64,000 nucleotides of DNA from Streptomyces sp. M41(2017). Its GTDB lineage: Bacteria > Actinomycetota > Actinomycetes > Streptomycetales > Streptomycetaceae. This document shows, one piece after another, positions 16,825 to 25,111 of the stretch. The notes beneath the pieces are model-generated. The model did not search any database. It was not told where the DNA came from and saw nothing but the letters and a program-made list of their open reading frames with translations. Position numbers and translations under genes: made by a program. The number at the start of each line of letters is the position of its first letter. Positions within the stretch are counted from its first letter, which is position 1. The stretch is taken from the NCBI RefSeq assembly GCF_002078175.1, contig NZ_MWFK01000001.1, positions 4,588,001 to 4,652,000 on the forward strand, written 5' to 3'.

Positions 16825-18162
16825 TCAGACGTTCCGGAAGCGGTTGATGGCGTCGATGTGCCGGGCGCGCTTCTCCTCGTCGCGCACGCCCAGACCCTCC
16901 TGGGGTGCCAGCGCGAGCACGCCGACCTTGCCCTGGTGGAGGTTGCGGTGCACGTCGTAGGCGGCCTGCCCGGTGTCCTCCAGGGAGTACACCTTGGAGA
17001 GCGTGGGGTGGATCTTGCCCTTGGCGACGAGCCGGTTGGCCTCCCAGGCCTCGCGGTAGTTCGCGAAGTGCGAGCCGATGATCCGCTTGAGGGACATCCA
17101 CAGGTAGCGGTTGTCGTACTCGTGCATGTAGCCCGACGTCGAGGCGCAGGTGGTGATGGTGCCGCCCTTGCGGGTGACGTAGACGCTCGCGCCGAAGGTC
17201 TCGCGGCCGGGGTGCTCGAAGACGATGTCGATGTCCTCGCCGCCGGTGAACTCGCGGATGCGCTTGCCGAAGCGCTTCCACTCCTTCGGGTCCTGGGTGG
17301 TCTCGTCCTTCCAGAACTTGTAGCCCTCGGCGTTGCGGTCGATGATCGCCTCGGCGCCCATCGCGCGGCAGATGTCCGCCTTCTGCGGGCTGCTCACGAC
17401 GCAGATCGGGTTGGCGCCGCCGGCCAGCGCGAACTGCGTGGCGTAGGAGCCGAGTCCGCCGCTGGCGCCCCAGATGAGGACGTTGTCGCCCTGCTTCATG
17501 CCGGCGCCGTTGCGGGAGACGAGCTGCCGGTAGGCGGTGGAGTTCACCAGGCCGGGAGCGGCGGCCTCCTCCCAGCTCAGGTGGTCCGGCTTCGGCATGA
17601 GCTGGTTGGACTTGACGAGCGCGATCTCGGCGAGGCCGCCGAAGTTGGTCTCGAAGCCCCAGATCCGCTGCTCGGGGTCGAGCATCGTGTCGTTGTGACC
17701 GTCCGAGGACTCCAGCTCGACCGAGAGGCAGTGCGCGACGACCTCGTCCCCGGGCTTCCAGGAGTTCACGCCGGGGCCGGTGCGCAGCACGACGCCCGCG
17801 AGGTCCGAGCCGATGATGTGGTACGGCAGGTCGTGGCGCTTGCTGAGCTCGCTGAGCCGCCCGTAGCGCTCCAGGAAGCTGAAGGTCGAGACCGGCTCGA
17901 AGATCGACGTCCAGACCGAGTTGTAGTTCACGGAGGACGCCATGACGGCCACCAGGGCCTCGCCGGGGCCGAGCTCCGGCACCGGCACGTCGTCCAGGTG
18001 GATCGACTTGCGGGGGTCCTTGTCGCGGGAACCGAGCCCCGCGAACATCTCCGCCTCGTCCTTGTGCACGGTGATCGCGCGGTAGGACTCGGGGAGCGGA
18101 AGAGCGGCGAAGTCGGCGGACGTGGCCGTCTGCGACTGGATCGCGTCCAGGATTTCCTTCAC
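16825..18162 (-). CDS. ccr: Crotonyl-CoA carboxylase/reductase
   Basis: A 445-residue NADPH-dependent MDR-family enzyme that reductively carboxylates crotonyl-CoA to ethylmalonyl-CoA, the committed step of the pathway and a source of extender units for polyketides. The nucleotide-binding segment is VLIWGASGGLGSYATQFALA; VNYNSVW, HIIGSDLAGVVLRTGPGVN and the CO2-pocket residues around NFGG and FEHPGRETFG are conserved. The GTG at 18162 has GGAGG six bases upstream. It is the first gene of the five-gene minus-strand operon, behind a promoter at 18388-18416 and a leader of about 220 bases. Confidence 0.95.
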   Translation of the reverse strand: MKEILDAIQSQTATSADFAALPLPESYRAITVHKDEAEMFAGLGSRDKDPRKSIHLDDVPVPELGPGEALVAVMASSVNYNSVWTSIFEPVSTFSFLERYGRLSELSKRHDLPYHIIGSDLAGVVLRTGPGVNSWKPGDEVVAHCLSVELESSDGHNDTMLDPEQRIWGFETNFGGLAEIALVKSNQLMPKPDHLSWEEAAAPGLVNSTAYRQLVSRNGAGMKQGDNVLIWGASGGLGSYATQFALAGGANPICVVSSPQKADICRAMGAEAIIDRNAEGYKFWKDETTQDPKEWKRFGKRIREFTGGEDIDIVFEHPGRETFGASVYVTRKGGTITTCASTSGYMHEYDNRYLWMSLKRIIGSHFANYREAWEANRLVAKGKIHPTLSKVYSLEDTGQAAYDVHRNLHQGKVGVLALAPQEGLGVRDEEKRARHIDAINRFRNV

Positions 18163-18387
18163 GTGGTGCCTCCGGCGATGAGCGTCCTGAGGGGAACGCT
18201 GAGGGTTACGTCGGTGCTGCTGCTGAGGGTGGGGGTGTGCCGTCGGTCCGGCGGAGGTGGTGCTGGGCAGCGCTTGGTGTGCGCGAGAGGGTGCCTGTGA
18301 CGCAGGCGTCCGGGCGCGCAGGCCGTCGGCTTGCGGGGACAGCCGGCGTACGAAGGGTCTCTGCACGCCGGCCGCCCGGACTCCTTC

Positions 18388-18416
18388 AACGTATGGCACG
18401 CCGTGTCACCTGACAA
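18388..18416 (-). promoter_or_regulatory. Promoter of the ccr operon
   Basis: On the minus strand TTGTCA (18416-18411) and TACGTT (18393-18388) are separated by 17 bases, close to the HrdB consensus. Transcription would start near 18381 and leave a leader of about 220 bases before the ccr GTG. Just upstream lie the small palindromes TTACGTAA (18454-18461) and CACGTG (18462-18467), possible regulator contacts. Confidence 0.65.
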
Positions 18417-18490
18417 GGCACGCAGTGCCAAAAGTTGCGCTCAGATGAAATCTTTACGTAACACGTGAGCGATGATCGATCAGATCAGGG

Positions 18491-18563
18491 CATAAAAACA
18501 CCGGACGCGCTCAAAAGGAGCCCGTCCGGTGCTGAATCAACCCGTCCGGCCACTGCGGACGGG
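18491..18563 (-). terminator. Double hairpin terminator after the TetR gene
   Basis: Reading the minus strand away from the TetR stop at 18594, a first hairpin (arms 18556-18563/18541-18548) is followed by a second (18523-18531/18499-18507) and then TTTTTA. The U-tract makes this a textbook intrinsic terminator, rare in such GC-rich DNA. It isolates the regulator from ccr. Confidence 0.8.
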
Positions 18564-18593
18564 CGGTACTGCCCAAGGTGTGCGAGGGGCCGG

Positions 18594-19412
18594 CTAGGGC
18601 CGGTCCTTGAGTGCCTGCTCGATGGTGCGCATCACCTGGTCCAGGGGGGCGTCCACCCGGGCCACGGTCACCAGCACATCCCCCTCGGTGAAGGACGAGG
18701 CGGCGGCGGCCGGTCGCGGCGCGGTCTCCCGTCCCGCGCCGATCCCCGTGCCGAACGTCTTGCGGACGATGGCGAAGGCGTGGTCCAGCTGGGTCTCCAC
18801 GTCACCCTGGCCACCGGCCCGCAGCCACCGCCGCAGCACGTGGTTGTGCGCCGTGACCACGGCCGACGCGGCGACCTCCGCGAGCAGCGGATCGTCATTG
18901 GCGTCGTCGTCGTGCGCGTGCTCGTCGAAGTGGCCGAGGAGATAGCGCGTGAAGAGCCGCTCGTAGCGCGCCACGGAGGCGATCTCGGCCTCGCGCAGCG
19001 TCGGTACCTCGCGGGTCAGTTTGTAGCGGGAGACGGAGATCTCCGGCTGCGCCGCGTACATCCGCATGACTTCCTTGATGCCGCGGCACACGGTGTCGAG
19101 CGGATGCTCGTGCGCGGGCGCCGCGTTGAGCACCGCCTCGGCCCGGATCAGGGTGTCGTCGTGGTCCGGGAAGATCGCCTCTTCCTTGGAGCGGAAGTGG
19201 CGGAAGAAGGTGCGGCGGGCCACCCCCGCCCGGGCGGCGATCTCGTCGACGGTGGTCGCCTCGTACCCCTTGGTCGCGAACAGCTCCATGGCCGCGGCCG
19301 CCAGCTCCCGGCGCATCTTGAGCCGTTGGGCCGCCGCGCGGTTGCCCGCGGCGCTCTCCGGAGGAGCGTCGGACGTGGCGGGGGTACGTGAGGACTTGGC
19401 GGGCTGGGGCAT
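18594..19412 (-). CDS. TetR family transcriptional regulator
   Basis: A 272-residue regulator. The N-terminal 25 residues are a polar extension; the TetR HTH lies at about 35-80 (AAMELFATKGYEATTVDEIA, then ARAGVARRTFFRHFRSKEE). The C-terminal ligand domain is of the MftR/fatty-acid type with a long Ala/Pro tail. It sits between ccr and the 3-hydroxyacyl-CoA dehydrogenase gene, both on the same strand, so it is a reasonable candidate to sense an acyl-CoA and control one or both. The start codon is uncertain by a few residues because no strong ribosome site is seen. Confidence 0.88.
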   Translation of the reverse strand: MPQPAKSSRTPATSDAPPESAAGNRAAAQRLKMRRELAAAAMELFATKGYEATTVDEIAARAGVARRTFFRHFRSKEEAIFPDHDDTLIRAEAVLNAAPAHEHPLDTVCRGIKEVMRMYAAQPEISVSRYKLTREVPTLREAEIASVARYERLFTRYLLGHFDEHAHDDDANDDPLLAEVAASAVVTAHNHVLRRWLRAGGQGDVETQLDHAFAIVRKTFGTGIGAGRETAPRPAAAASSFTEGDVLVTVARVDAPLDQVMRTIEQALKDRP

Positions 19413-19548
19413 GACCCGAACGTACTGCATGGGTGCAGGAGAGCGCGCATGTCCGGGGATCCCCCCGCCCGGGACGGGCGAGGGGTTTCCGGCCGGTTCG
19501 AGCAGTCCGCCCCAGTCGGCGTCCGCCGTGAACGAGTCGCCCGGACGC

Positions 19549-21354
19549 TCAGCGGCGGGCATATTCGCGGAAACCGCGGCCCGTCTTGCGGCCGAGGCAG
19601 CCCGCGGCCACCAGGTGCTCCAGGAGTGGCGCGGGGGCCAGTCCCGGGTCGCGGAACTCGCGGTGCAGGACCTTCTCGATGGCCAGCGACACGTCGAGAC
19701 CGACCACGTCGAGCAGTTCGAACGGGCCCATCGGGTAGCCGCCGCCCAGCTTCATCGCCGCGTCGATGTCGTCGAGCGAGGCGTAGTGCTCCTGCACCAT
19801 CTTGATCGCGTTGTTGAGGTACGGGAACAGCAGCGCGTTCACGATGAAGCCGGCCCGGTCGCCGCAGTCCACCGGGTGCTTGCGGATCGTCGCGCAGACC
19901 TCGCGCACGGTGGCGTGCACGTCGTCCGCGGTCAGCACGGTCCGCACGACCTCGACGAGCTTCATCGCGGGGGCCGGGTTGAAGAAGTGCATGCCGATCA
20001 CGTCCTGCGGGCGCGAGGTGGCGCGCGCGCAGGCGACGACGGGGAGCGACGAGGTGGTGGTGGCGAGGATCGCGCCCGGCTTGCAGACCTTGTCGAAGAC
20101 GCCGAACAGCTGCTGCTTGACCTCCAGGTCCTCCGCGACCGCCTCCAGCGCCAGATCGACGTCGGCGAAGTCGTCGTAGCTGCCGGTCGGCGTGATCCGC
20201 TCCAGGGTCTGCGCCGCCGCCTCGGCCGTCAGCCGGCCCTTGTCGACGGAGCGGGAGAGGGACTTGCCGATCCGTGCCTTCGCGGCCTGCGCCTTCTCCT
20301 CGCTGCGGGCCGCGAGGACGACGGTGTGGCCGGCCTTGGCGAAGACCTCCGCGATGCCGGAGGCCATCGTCCCGGAGCCCGCGACACCGACCGAGCGGAC
20401 GGTGCGGCCGGGGGCCTGCGTGCCGTCCTGCGACGGCGTCAGCGCGTCCCGCACGACGGTGGCGCCGCCGGGGGCGTCGTAGGAGTAGAAACCGCGGCCG
20501 GACTTGCGCCCGGTCAGGCCCGCCTCGCTGAGCTGCTTGAGGATGGGCGCGGGGGCGTGCAGCCGGTCCTGGGACTCGGCGTACATGGCCTCCAGGACCG
20601 TGCGCGCGGTGTCCACGCCGATCAGGTCGAGCAGCGCGAGCGGGCCCATGGGCAGTCCGCAGCCGAGCTTCATGGCCGCGTCGATGTCCTCGCGCGAGGC
20701 GTACTTCGCCTCGTACATCGCGGCCGCCTGGTTGAGGTAGCCGAACAGCAGTCCGTCGGCGACGAATCCGGGGCGGTCCCCGACCGCGACGGGCTCCTTG
20801 CCGAGTTCCAGGGCCAGATCGGTGACCGCGGCGACGGCGGCCGGCGCGGTCAGCACCGAGGAGACGACCTCGACCAGCTTCATGGCCGGCGCCGGGTTGA
20901 AGAAGTGCAGGCCGAGCACGCGCTCGGGGCGGGAGGAGTCGGCGGCGAGCCGGGTCACGGACAGCGCGTTGGTGCCCGTCGCGAGGATCGTCTCGGGCCG
21001 CACGATGCCGTCCAGCGCCCGGAAGACCTGCTGCTTGATGTCGTACGACTCCGGGGTCACCTCGATGACGAGGTCGGCGTCGGCGGCGGCCGCGAGGTCG
21101 GTGGAGGTGCGGAACCGGCCGAGGGCGTCCGTGCGCTCCTGCTCACTGAGCCGCCCGCGCCCCACGGCGCGTCCGGTGGAGGCTTCGAGGGCGGCGACGG
21201 CCTGGACGGCCGCGGCCTCGCTGATGTCGATGCCGATGACGTCGCGGCCGGCCCGGGCCAGGACTTCGGCGATGCCGGTGCCCATGGTGCCGAGGCCGAC
21301 GACGGCGACGGTCTTCAGCGGGGACAGAGGGGTGTCGGACAGGGGAGTGGCCAT
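19549..21354 (-). CDS. Tandem-domain 3-hydroxybutyryl-CoA dehydrogenase
   Basis: A 601-residue protein made of two consecutive 3-hydroxyacyl-CoA dehydrogenase units of about 290 residues. Each has a Rossmann NAD site (VGLGTMGTGIAE and AGSGTMASGIAE), LHFFNPAPAMKLVEVV or its twin MHFFNPAPAMKLVEVV, and a C-terminal helical domain (LPMGPLALLDLIG and YPMGPFELLDVVG). Single-unit enzymes form dimers, so this is an internal duplication acting as a built-in dimer. It should interconvert 3-hydroxybutyryl-CoA and acetoacetyl-CoA, supplying the crotonyl-CoA used by Ccr. ATG at 21354 has AGGAG seven bases upstream. Confidence 0.92.
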   Translation of the reverse strand: MATPLSDTPLSPLKTVAVVGLGTMGTGIAEVLARAGRDVIGIDISEAAAVQAVAALEASTGRAVGRGRLSEQERTDALGRFRTSTDLAAAADADLVIEVTPESYDIKQQVFRALDGIVRPETILATGTNALSVTRLAADSSRPERVLGLHFFNPAPAMKLVEVVSSVLTAPAAVAAVTDLALELGKEPVAVGDRPGFVADGLLFGYLNQAAAMYEAKYASREDIDAAMKLGCGLPMGPLALLDLIGVDTARTVLEAMYAESQDRLHAPAPILKQLSEAGLTGRKSGRGFYSYDAPGGATVVRDALTPSQDGTQAPGRTVRSVGVAGSGTMASGIAEVFAKAGHTVVLAARSEEKAQAAKARIGKSLSRSVDKGRLTAEAAAQTLERITPTGSYDDFADVDLALEAVAEDLEVKQQLFGVFDKVCKPGAILATTTSSLPVVACARATSRPQDVIGMHFFNPAPAMKLVEVVRTVLTADDVHATVREVCATIRKHPVDCGDRAGFIVNALLFPYLNNAIKMVQEHYASLDDIDAAMKLGGGYPMGPFELLDVVGLDVSLAIEKVLHREFRDPGLAPAPLLEHLVAAGCLGRKTGRGFREYARR

Positions 21355-21725
21355 CGCGGGACTCCTGGGAGAGGGTGACGACTGAGGGGTGCGCCCGGGT
21401 ACGCCGAACAGGCGCACACGGTGCGGAGGTTGCGGGTGTCGACCGGGCTGACGAGCGCACACGCCCGGTGGCGAACGGGGCGCCGAAGAGAGCGCGCCCG
21501 TGTGGCGGTGGAGCCGACCGGCCCTGTCCCGGAGCCGTGTCGTACTGCGGTACCTGAGGTACCGGACCGACTGCTCTCCCGGCGGCTGCGTCACCAGGCC
21601 ACCGAGAGGTCCAACACGAGTGGGTAACTCGCTCGTCTGAGCTTAACCCGCCGGTAACGAGCGCGCCAGCCCCCGACTTTGTGATGTAGGTCCCCGCACC
21701 TCACGGGCGTGCCTAAGCTCGGCCC
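21355..21725. promoter_or_regulatory. Divergent intergenic region with a KpnI-like inverted repeat
   Basis: No gene is seen in these 371 bases between the dehydrogenase and the HEAT-repeat gene. The notable element is CGGTACC-TGA-GGTACCG at 21548-21564, a perfect 7-bp inverted repeat about 190 bases upstream of the dehydrogenase start. TAAGCT at 21714-21719 ends six bases before the plus-strand ATG and could be the -10 of a leaderless mRNA. Confidence 0.45.
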
Positions 21726-22316
21726 ATGGACGAAGCGTTGCGATCACTCACGGAGCGTGTACGGGCCGAGGCGGGGGCGTCACCGGGGTACGAACGCCTC
21801 GCGGCGACCGAGGACCCCGAAGTCCTGGCGGCCGCGCTGACCGAACCCGGACAGCCCTTGTGGGCGCGGGAGTTGGTCGCCTTCCGGCTCGGCACCGCCG
21901 GTGACCGGCGGGCCTTCGAGGCGCTCGTCCTGCTGCTGAACCACCGCGATCCCGAGCGCTGCGCCTCCGCGGCCCGTGCCCTGGCCCGGCTCGGCGACGC
22001 CCGCACGGCCCGCGCCGCCGCCGCGCTCGCCACGAACGAACTGCGCGTCGCCTACGCCCTCCAGCCGGTCCGGCTGCTGGCCGAACTCCGCGCCCCCGAG
22101 GCCGTACCCGCGCTGATCACCGTCCTGCGCCGCAGGCTGCACCCGCACGACCCGTACCGCAGGGTCGCGCTCGCCTGCGTCGAGGGCCTCGGGACCCTGG
22201 GTGACGCCCGGGCCCGCCCGGTCCTGACCGAGGCGCTGGCCCACCCGGCGCTCGCGCAGGCCGCCGTCCGCGCACTGGACCGGCTTCCCGAGGGGGGAGC
22301 CGGCGGCACGCGCTGA
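21726..22316 (+). CDS. HEAT-repeat domain protein
   Basis: A 196-residue all-helical protein. Alternating Ala/Leu-rich helix pairs with the HEAT pattern recur at about residues 45-75, 78-105, 110-135 and 145-175 (for example DPERCASAARALARLGDA and APEAVPALITVLRR). Such repeats form a curved protein-binding scaffold; the partner is unknown. There is no ribosome site, and a -10-like TAAGCT lies just upstream, so leaderless translation is likely. It is a single gene facing the GNAT gene. Confidence 0.85.
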   Translation: MDEALRSLTERVRAEAGASPGYERLAATEDPEVLAAALTEPGQPLWARELVAFRLGTAGDRRAFEALVLLLNHRDPERCASAARALARLGDARTARAAAALATNELRVAYALQPVRLLAELRAPEAVPALITVLRRRLHPHDPYRRVALACVEGLGTLGDARARPVLTEALAHPALAQAAVRALDRLPEGGAGGTR

Positions 22317-22361
22317 CGCACCCGGGGGAGGCGGCCCCGTGCGCGGACGGCGGCAGCCGGG

Positions 22362-22889
22362 TCACGCGCGCGGCAGGGTCCGGACGTAGCGCACCTCGGG
22401 CACCTCGACGCCGGCCGCCTCGAAGGGCTCCTCCGCCCCGTCGGCGCCGAAGCCGGCCCGCTCGTAGAACCGGCGGGCCGGGATGTTGTCCCTGAGGACC
22501 CACAGCAGCATGCGCTCCCGCCCGGCGGCCACGCACCGGTCGACGGATGCCCGCAACAGGGCCTGCCCGACTCCCCGGCCCACCAGATCCGGATGGACGT
22601 AGATCGCGTACAGCTCGACGTCCGCGGGGCCGGCTTCGCCGTCGCGGTAGGGGCCGTGGCACGCCCAGCCCACCACCGTGCCCTCGCGCTCGCAGACCAG
22701 GTTCACCACGGAGCCGTCGGCGCGTTCGAGGTGGCCGCGGCGCCGTGCCGCGTCCTCGGACACGCTGAGCGCGTCCAGATACGACTGCGGCATGAGGCCC
22801 TTGTACGCGCTCTGCCAGCCGCGCACCCGGATCTCGGCCACGCGCGGACAGTCGGCGAGGGTCATCTCACGGACCCGGAGCGCGCTCAC
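22362..22889 (-). CDS. GNAT family N-acetyltransferase
   Basis: A 175-residue acetyltransferase. The acetyl-CoA binding loop is VHPDLVGRGVGQALL (the Q/RxxGxG/A motif) around residues 98-112, followed by LWVLRDNIPARRFYERAGF. The N-terminus carries RGWQSAYKGLMPQSYLDAL, seen in the GNAT subgroup near phosphinothricin-type acetyltransferases. The acceptor is unknown. It overlaps the RidA gene by four bases, so the two are coupled. Confidence 0.88.
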   Translation of the reverse strand: MSALRVREMTLADCPRVAEIRVRGWQSAYKGLMPQSYLDALSVSEDAARRRGHLERADGSVVNLVCEREGTVVGWACHGPYRDGEAGPADVELYAIYVHPDLVGRGVGQALLRASVDRCVAAGRERMLLWVLRDNIPARRFYERAGFGADGAEEPFEAAGVEVPEVRYVRTLPRA

Positions 22890-23284
22890 GCGCCGACCAC
22901 CGCGAACGCCTCGATCTCCATCAGGAACTCGGGTCTCACCAGGGCGGCGACCTGGACGGCCGAGGCGGCCGGCAGCCGGTCGGCGGGCAGGTGCGCGGCC
23001 CGGGCGGCCCGGATGGCGGGCAGGTGGGCCATGTCCGTGACGAAGAAGGTCAGTTTGACCACGTCCTCGAAGGTGGCGCCCGCCGCCGCCAGACAGCGGC
23101 GCAGGTTCTCGAAGACCTGGCGGGCCTGCGCCTCGGCGTCGCCCTCCCCGACGATCGCGCCGTCCTCGTCCAGCGGGAGCTGGCCCGAGACGGCCACGAA
23201 GCGCCCCGTGGCCGCCACCACGTGGGAGTACGCGGTGGCGGGGGCGACCCCGTCGGGGGCGGGGATGCGGGTCGGATCACTCAT
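22886..23284 (-). CDS. RidA family protein (reactive enamine/imine deaminase)
   Basis: A 132-residue YjgF/YER057c/UK114 protein. It has the family's VSGQLPLDEDGAIVGEGD, ARQVFENLRRCLAAAG, VVKLTFFVTDMAHLPAI and PAASAVQVAALVRPEFLMEI segments, and the substrate-binding arginine of RidA appears as R in ALVRPEF-type context one strand earlier than usual. RidA enzymes hydrolyse 2-aminoacrylate and related imines. The ATG at 23284 has no clear ribosome site; an in-frame ATG lies 18 bases earlier. Confidence 0.87.
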   Translation of the reverse strand: MSDPTRIPAPDGVAPATAYSHVVAATGRFVAVSGQLPLDEDGAIVGEGDAEAQARQVFENLRRCLAAAGATFEDVVKLTFFVTDMAHLPAIRAARAAHLPADRLPAASAVQVAALVRPEFLMEIEAFAVVGA

Positions 23285-23345
23285 GGGTCCATCGTGGACC
23301 ACGGGTCCGACAGCGCCCCCGACGGGGCCTCGCCCGGCTGAGGGT

Positions 23346-24929
23346 TCAGCCCCGGAAGCCGAGCAGCCCGTGCAGCGCCGAGCCCCGTGCCGAGGTGGAC
23401 GCGGCCTTCGTGGTCAGCGGCTTGGGGTCGGGCAGCGTCTTGCACACCGCGTCGGCCTCACCGTCGCCGCGCGGCACCTTGCCGTCGGTCAGATACGTCG
23501 CCAGGTACTTGTCCAGGCAGGCGTTGCCGCTCAGTGTGATCCCGTGGTTCCCGCCGCCCTGTTCGACGACCAGGCTGGAACCGCGCAGCTGCTGATGGAC
23601 CGTGACGCCGCCCTCGTACGGGGTGGCCGCGTCGTTGGTCGCCTGGAACAGCAGCGTGGGCGGCAGCCGGTGGTTGGAGATGTCCACCGGCCGCAGCGAG
23701 TCCGTCGGCCAGAACGCGCACGGCGCGTTGTACCAGGCGTTGTTCCAGGCCATGAACGGCGCCTTGTCGTACACCGCCCAGTTGTCCTTGCGCCACTTAC
23801 GCCAGTCGCGTGGCCAGGAGGCGTCACGGCACTGCACGGACGTGTAGACGCTGTACCCGTTGTCGCCCGAGGCGTCGACGGCCGCGAAGTTGTCGTAGGC
23901 CTCGACGAGCGCGTCCGAGTCCTTGCCGTTCACATAGGACGCGAACGCCTGGGCGAGGTAGGGCCAGTAGCCGTTGTAGTAGCCGCCCGGGATGAAGGTG
24001 TCCTCCAGTTCGGAGGCGCCCACCTTCTTCTGCGCGGGCTTCTTGGCGAGCGCCGCGCGCATCGCGTACCACTTGGCCTCGACCTTGGCCGGATCGGTGC
24101 CGAGCTTGTAGGTGGTGTTGTTCTTCGCGACCCACGCGAGGAACGCCAGGTGACGGTCGTTGAAGGCGTAGTCCTGGCTGAGGTTGTCCTCGTACCAGAC
24201 GCCGGTGGGGTCGACGATGGAGTCCAGCACGAGCCGGCGGACCCGCTGCGGGTACAGCTTGGCGTAGACGGCCCCGAGGTAGGTGCCGTACGAGTACCCG
24301 AAGTAGTTGATCTTCTTGGCGCCGAGTGCGGCACGGATCGCGTCCATGTCGCGGACGGCGCTCACCGTGTCGATGTACGGCAGCAGCTCCGCGTACTTGG
24401 TGCCGCACGCCGCGGCGAAGGACTTCGCACGGTCGAGATTGGCCTTCTCCAGGGCCTTGGTGCTCGGCACGGAGTCCGGCCGGACCGGCTTGAACTGGCC
24501 CGGCCTGCAGTCGAGGGCGGGCTTGCTCGCGCCCACGCCGCGCGGGTCGAAGCCGATCACGTCGTACTGCGCCGCCACGGCCTTGGGCAGTGCGGAGGCG
24601 ACGAACCCGGCCAGCGTGAGACCGCTGCCGCCGGGACCGCCGGGGTTCACCAGGAGCGGGCCCTGGTACGTCTTCGCGGTGTGCGGGACGCGGGACAGGG
24701 CGAGGGTGATGCGCTCGCTGTAGGGGTTCGAGTGGTCCAGCGGCACCTTCAGGGAGGCGCACTGGAGGGTCGGGTAGTCGCTGGTGGCGCACTTCTTCCA
24801 GCCGAGCTTCGCGGCCGGGGCGCTGCGCGGTGCGGCCGCGGGGCCGGCGCTCGCGTCGGCGGGGGCCGACGTGATCACCCCGGCCAGTACGGCGGCAGCC
24901 CCGCACAGAGCAGCTGCGCGTTTCTTCAC
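23346..24929 (-). CDS. Secreted tripeptidyl aminopeptidase, alpha/beta hydrolase (S33)
   Basis: A 527-residue exported peptidase of the Streptomyces Tap/SlpD-SlpE group, removing tripeptides from protein N-termini outside the cell. A Sec signal peptide (VKKRAAALCG then AAAVLAGVITSAPADASA) is followed by the oxyanion motif VNPGGPGGSG, the nucleophile in GYSYGTYLGA (serine near 213), and in the C-terminal TAP-like domain the aspartate in QATNDAATPYEGG and the histidine in QGGGNHG. GTG start with GGGAGG four bases upstream. Single-gene unit. Confidence 0.9.
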   Translation of the reverse strand: MKKRAAALCGAAAVLAGVITSAPADASAGPAAAPRSAPAAKLGWKKCATSDYPTLQCASLKVPLDHSNPYSERITLALSRVPHTAKTYQGPLLVNPGGPGGSGLTLAGFVASALPKAVAAQYDVIGFDPRGVGASKPALDCRPGQFKPVRPDSVPSTKALEKANLDRAKSFAAACGTKYAELLPYIDTVSAVRDMDAIRAALGAKKINYFGYSYGTYLGAVYAKLYPQRVRRLVLDSIVDPTGVWYEDNLSQDYAFNDRHLAFLAWVAKNNTTYKLGTDPAKVEAKWYAMRAALAKKPAQKKVGASELEDTFIPGGYYNGYWPYLAQAFASYVNGKDSDALVEAYDNFAAVDASGDNGYSVYTSVQCRDASWPRDWRKWRKDNWAVYDKAPFMAWNNAWYNAPCAFWPTDSLRPVDISNHRLPPTLLFQATNDAATPYEGGVTVHQQLRGSSLVVEQGGGNHGITLSGNACLDKYLATYLTDGKVPRGDGEADAVCKTLPDPKPLTTKAASTSARGSALHGLLGFRG

Positions 24930-25111
24930 AAGGCCTCCCAGGACGGAGGATTTCGAGCCGTGCACGCCACGGCCTTCGCCGTATCGTCCCGGAGCCGGGC
25001 CCCGGACGAACGCGTTCCGGCAAGACTCGACCCGATTGGTCCGCCCGATGCGCTCGGATGCCGCCGCGGGTCGCCCCTCGGCCCTTTCCGGCCAGGTGTC
25101 CTGAGGGAGCG

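Noticed and set aside
25008..25017. GAACGCGTTC palindrome upstream of the S33 peptidase gene as an SOS box
   Set aside because: The spacing is GAAC-N2-GTTC, whereas the LexA box needs four bases between the halves.
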